Shown in pieces: positions 5,387 to 7,118 of a DNA stretch of 7,118 nt. Numbering within the stretch: position 1 is the first letter of the stretch; each line of letters opens with the position of its first letter. The notes beneath the pieces are model-generated. The model had not been told where the DNA came from, did no database searches, and was given only the letters and a program-made list of their open reading frames with translations. Source of the stretch: Phycisphaerales bacterium UBA1845 (GTDB lineage: Bacteria; Planctomycetota; Phycisphaerae; UBA1845). The DNA is taken from the NCBI GenBank assembly GCA_002338715.1, contig DDIR01000131.1, positions 1-7,118 of the forward strand, read 5' to 3'. A program made the translations under genes and the position numbers.

Positions 5387-6661
5387 ATGCTGAAATCAGG
5401 GCTTGCCGGGATTTTGACAATTGCTTTCATGATGCTTGCGGGCGGGTGCGCTTCGAGTCAAGCGCAATGCGACACGGTGCGCCCGACGACGAACGACCTC
5501 TTCCGCGTCACGACAATCGCCCCGTTCCCCCGCGGACTGGCGATGGTGGACGGCGAACTGTACGTGCTTTGTCGTGGCCGAGTGCGCGGCGCGGGTGGTG
5601 TGTCGGCTGAGGTGAACGACCAAGCCGGTACGATATACGTCGTCGATCCAAAGGTGGCTGAACCGGTGACGCAGACCGAGTTGGGCGACGATGTTCGGAG
5701 CAACGGACGCATCTTCGCCCTGCCGACCGATCCGCCCTTCGCCCTTTGGGATCGAAACGCCAATCCGCCCGAGTCCGACCGACTCACCGATCGACCCTAC
5801 TGCACGTTTCGCTACCACGCCCCGACGAGCAGCTTTTACATCTGCGCGTTCTCGGGCATCGATCAGCCGAAGAAACCGGGGGCTGTCTCATTCAGCAAGA
5901 ACCTCACCGATGCGTTGATGCGCTACGACCTGCGCACAAAGCGCTGGCACGAAGTCGAGCGTCACAACATTTCAGCCGGCGGTAGCTATCCCCATCACGA
6001 TGTCACTGTCAAGAATCCGCCGCACGGTTGGCTGAATGGTCCGGACAATTGCCTGCCGGTTGGACGATGGCTTTATGCGGTGGCCAAGGACAACGACTGT
6101 CTCGTGCGCTACGACTTGAAACCGCTGGAGTCCGACCCAAACGCCGGCCCGCCGCCAAGCGAACGCGTGCTCGGGCCAGACATCAACATCCGCGGGAAGG
6201 GGCACCAGCAGTTTTACGGGCACAGCGCATTGGCGACGCATGACGGCTGGCTTTACGTCGCGTGTCGAACGTCGTCGGTGATTTTCCGATTCCCGATCGA
6301 CGACGAAGGCAATCCGAAGCAGCCGATCGTCGGCGAAGTGGTCGCCAGGTTCGAACCTTACGACCCCAAGACGGGCAAGTCCGCCAACATCACCGACATG
6401 GATTTCGACGGCAACGGGAACCTCTACGTCGTGTCGGCGAAACCGTCGCGCATCTATCGCTTAAAGCCCGACCCGCGCAACGTGTACGACGGCGAATCAT
6501 CCGAACCGTGGGCCGACCTCGCCAAGATGACCGACAACCCGAAGATGAAAAGCGAAAACCTCCTCGTCGACGGAAACCAGTTGTTCGTCACGTCGGGCGA
6601 CGGTTACGCCTATCAGCAAGGCGCATTCGGCACGGTTTACAAAATCGCGATTCCCAACTGA
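5387..6661 (+). CDS. Beta-propeller-like lipoprotein of unknown function
   Basis: I do not recognise the family. Residues 1-20 are a lipoprotein signal peptide (GILTIAFMMLAGG) with lipobox LAGGC and Cys21 as lipidation site. The rest looks like a beta-propeller: a strand pattern of hydrophobic-Y/F-V followed some ten residues later by an I/V-x-R/V-Y/F strand recurs at about 57-87 (ELYVLCRG, then TIYVVDP), 149-183, 228-244 (WLYAVAKDNDCLVRYDL), 287-304 (GWLYVACRTSSVIFRFPID), 345-361 (NLYVVSAKPSRIYRLKPD) and 398-422, suggesting about six blades. DMDFDGNGNLYV (338-348) is an NHL/SMP-30-like turn. His-rich segments SYPHHD (200-205) and GHQQFYGHS (272-280) might bind a ligand or metal. Besides Cys21 there are seven cysteines (28, 62, 139, 153, 222, 238, 293), which could form disulfides outside the cytoplasm. 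It lies 37 bp before an outer-membrane barrel gene, so it may partner that protein. A weak GGGA (5372-5375) precedes ATG 5387. Confidence 0.82.
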   Translation: MLKSGLAGILTIAFMMLAGGCASSQAQCDTVRPTTNDLFRVTTIAPFPRGLAMVDGELYVLCRGRVRGAGGVSAEVNDQAGTIYVVDPKVAEPVTQTELGDDVRSNGRIFALPTDPPFALWDRNANPPESDRLTDRPYCTFRYHAPTSSFYICAFSGIDQPKKPGAVSFSKNLTDALMRYDLRTKRWHEVERHNISAGGSYPHHDVTVKNPPHGWLNGPDNCLPVGRWLYAVAKDNDCLVRYDLKPLESDPNAGPPPSERVLGPDINIRGKGHQQFYGHSALATHDGWLYVACRTSSVIFRFPIDDEGNPKQPIVGEVVARFEPYDPKTGKSANITDMDFDGNGNLYVVSAKPSRIYRLKPDPRNVYDGESSEPWADLAKMTDNPKMKSENLLVDGNQLFVTSGDGYAYQQGAFGTVYKIAIPN

Positions 6662-6685
6662 TGCGCAGATTATCCCCCAACATTC

Positions 6686-6689
6686 GGAG
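6686..6689 (+). promoter_or_regulatory. Shine-Dalgarno site deciding the barrel gene start
   Basis: GGAG lies nine bases before ATG 6699 but directly abuts the in-frame ATG at 6690. Only the 6699 start has usable spacing, so it is preferred. Confidence 0.65.
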
Positions 6690-6698
6690 ATGTCCCAA

Positions 6699-7118
6699 AT
6701 GACGACGCGTACGCCAAGCGCGACGGTCTGTCGCGCCGCACTGCTTTTCACGGTGATTGCGCACGTCGCATTCGCAGACGAGCCAACCGATCAGCCGCCA
6801 CCACCATCGGCCAAGCCCGCCCCGACCAATGTCGCCAAGAGCAAGTCGCCAGCCACCAACCGCGTTTCTGATCGTCCCGGTTACGCCAAGTCGTTTGACC
6901 GCTTCACCGAAGACGGGGACATGTCATGGCTGGACTTCGGCATCGAGCAGCGCACGCGGTTTGAATTGCGTCATGAATTCTTTGGCAACGACGGCGAGAG
7001 CGACGAGCGCTTCATGCTGCGGAGTCGCGCATATCTTGGCGTCCGCGAAGTGCTCGACCCGCTGCGTTTCGGATTTGAATTTCAGGCCTCGCGGGCGTAC
7101 GGCAGCCGCGATGACGAA
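6699..7118 (+). CDS. Alginate-export-family (AlgE-like) outer-membrane protein, N-terminal part
   Basis: This is a 140-codon open frame cut by the right edge. Residues 1-26 are a Sec signal peptide (Arg-containing start, core AALLFTVIAHVA, cleavage after AFA26 before DE). Residues 27-60 are a Pro/Ala/Lys-rich linker. From about 76 the sequence WLDFGIEQRTRFELRHEFF, then RFMLRSRAYLGVREVLDPLRFGFEFQASR, has the alternating strand pattern and the charged R-x-R-x-E start of alginate-export-type beta-barrels. In Pseudomonas AlgE this fold secretes alginate; most distant relatives are uncharacterised channels, so the substrate here is open. No alginate biosynthesis gene is in the window. The gene starts 37 bp after the lipoprotein stop and is probably in one operon with it. 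An upstream in-frame ATG (6690) is disfavoured by Shine-Dalgarno spacing. Family assignment rests on motif recall from a partial sequence. Confidence 0.72.
   Translation, partial: MTTRTPSATVCRAALLFTVIAHVAFADEPTDQPPPPSAKPAPTNVAKSKSPATNRVSDRPGYAKSFDRFTEDGDMSWLDFGIEQRTRFELRHEFFGNDGESDERFMLRSRAYLGVREVLDPLRFGFEFQASRAYGSRDDE

Noticed and set aside
6262..6702. Plus-strand open frame of 146 codons at the end of the propeller gene
   Set aside because: It is a shifted frame with Arg-rich composition; the propeller frame shows clear repeat structure through the same DNA.

Overview
The window is GC-rich chromosomal DNA from a Gram-negative (diderm) bacterium. Two lipobox lipoproteins and the start of an outer-membrane beta-barrel protein show the outer membrane. 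The mix of a collagen-like lipoprotein with [10 protein letters not shown] repeats, an alginate-export-family barrel, a sterol-desaturase-family enzyme and mostly weak Shine-Dalgarno sites would fit a Planctomycetota or related environmental lineage. That placement is a guess from flavour; there is no rRNA or marker gene here.

Layout, left to right. (1) 1-718, minus strand: N-terminal 239 codons of a secreted lipoprotein with an uninterrupted collagen-like Gly-X-Y stretch followed by 27-residue His-rich repeats; it runs off the left edge. (2) 719-997: intergenic, with a 10-bp inverted repeat next to a possible promoter. (3) 998-2122, plus: soluble PAS-GGDEF diguanylate cyclase with an intact GGEEF active site and an altered inhibitory site. 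(4) 2135-4000, minus: CPA1-type cation/proton antiporter fused to a C-terminal TrkA-N-like domain, convergent with the cyclase; both stop codons lie in the arms of one small hairpin. (5) 4001-4296: divergent intergenic region with a hairpin and many ATCGC/GCGAT pentamers. (6) 4297-5163, plus: membrane di-iron oxygenase of the sterol desaturase/fatty acid hydroxylase superfamily. (7) 5164-5386: intergenic, with a palindrome whose half-site recurs near a candidate promoter. (8) 5387-6661, plus: beta-propeller-like lipoprotein of no recognised family. (9) 6699-7118, plus: N-terminus of an alginate-export-family outer-membrane protein, cut by the right edge.

How the genes relate. The last two genes are 37 bp apart on one strand and both products go to the outer envelope, so they are probably co-transcribed and may form an export or uptake pair. 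The others look like independent units: second-messenger signalling, pH/ion homeostasis, lipid modification and a surface protein. No mobile element, CRISPR array, tRNA or rRNA was seen. No complete new system can be demonstrated; the best leads are the collagen-like repeat lipoprotein and the propeller-lipoprotein/barrel pair.
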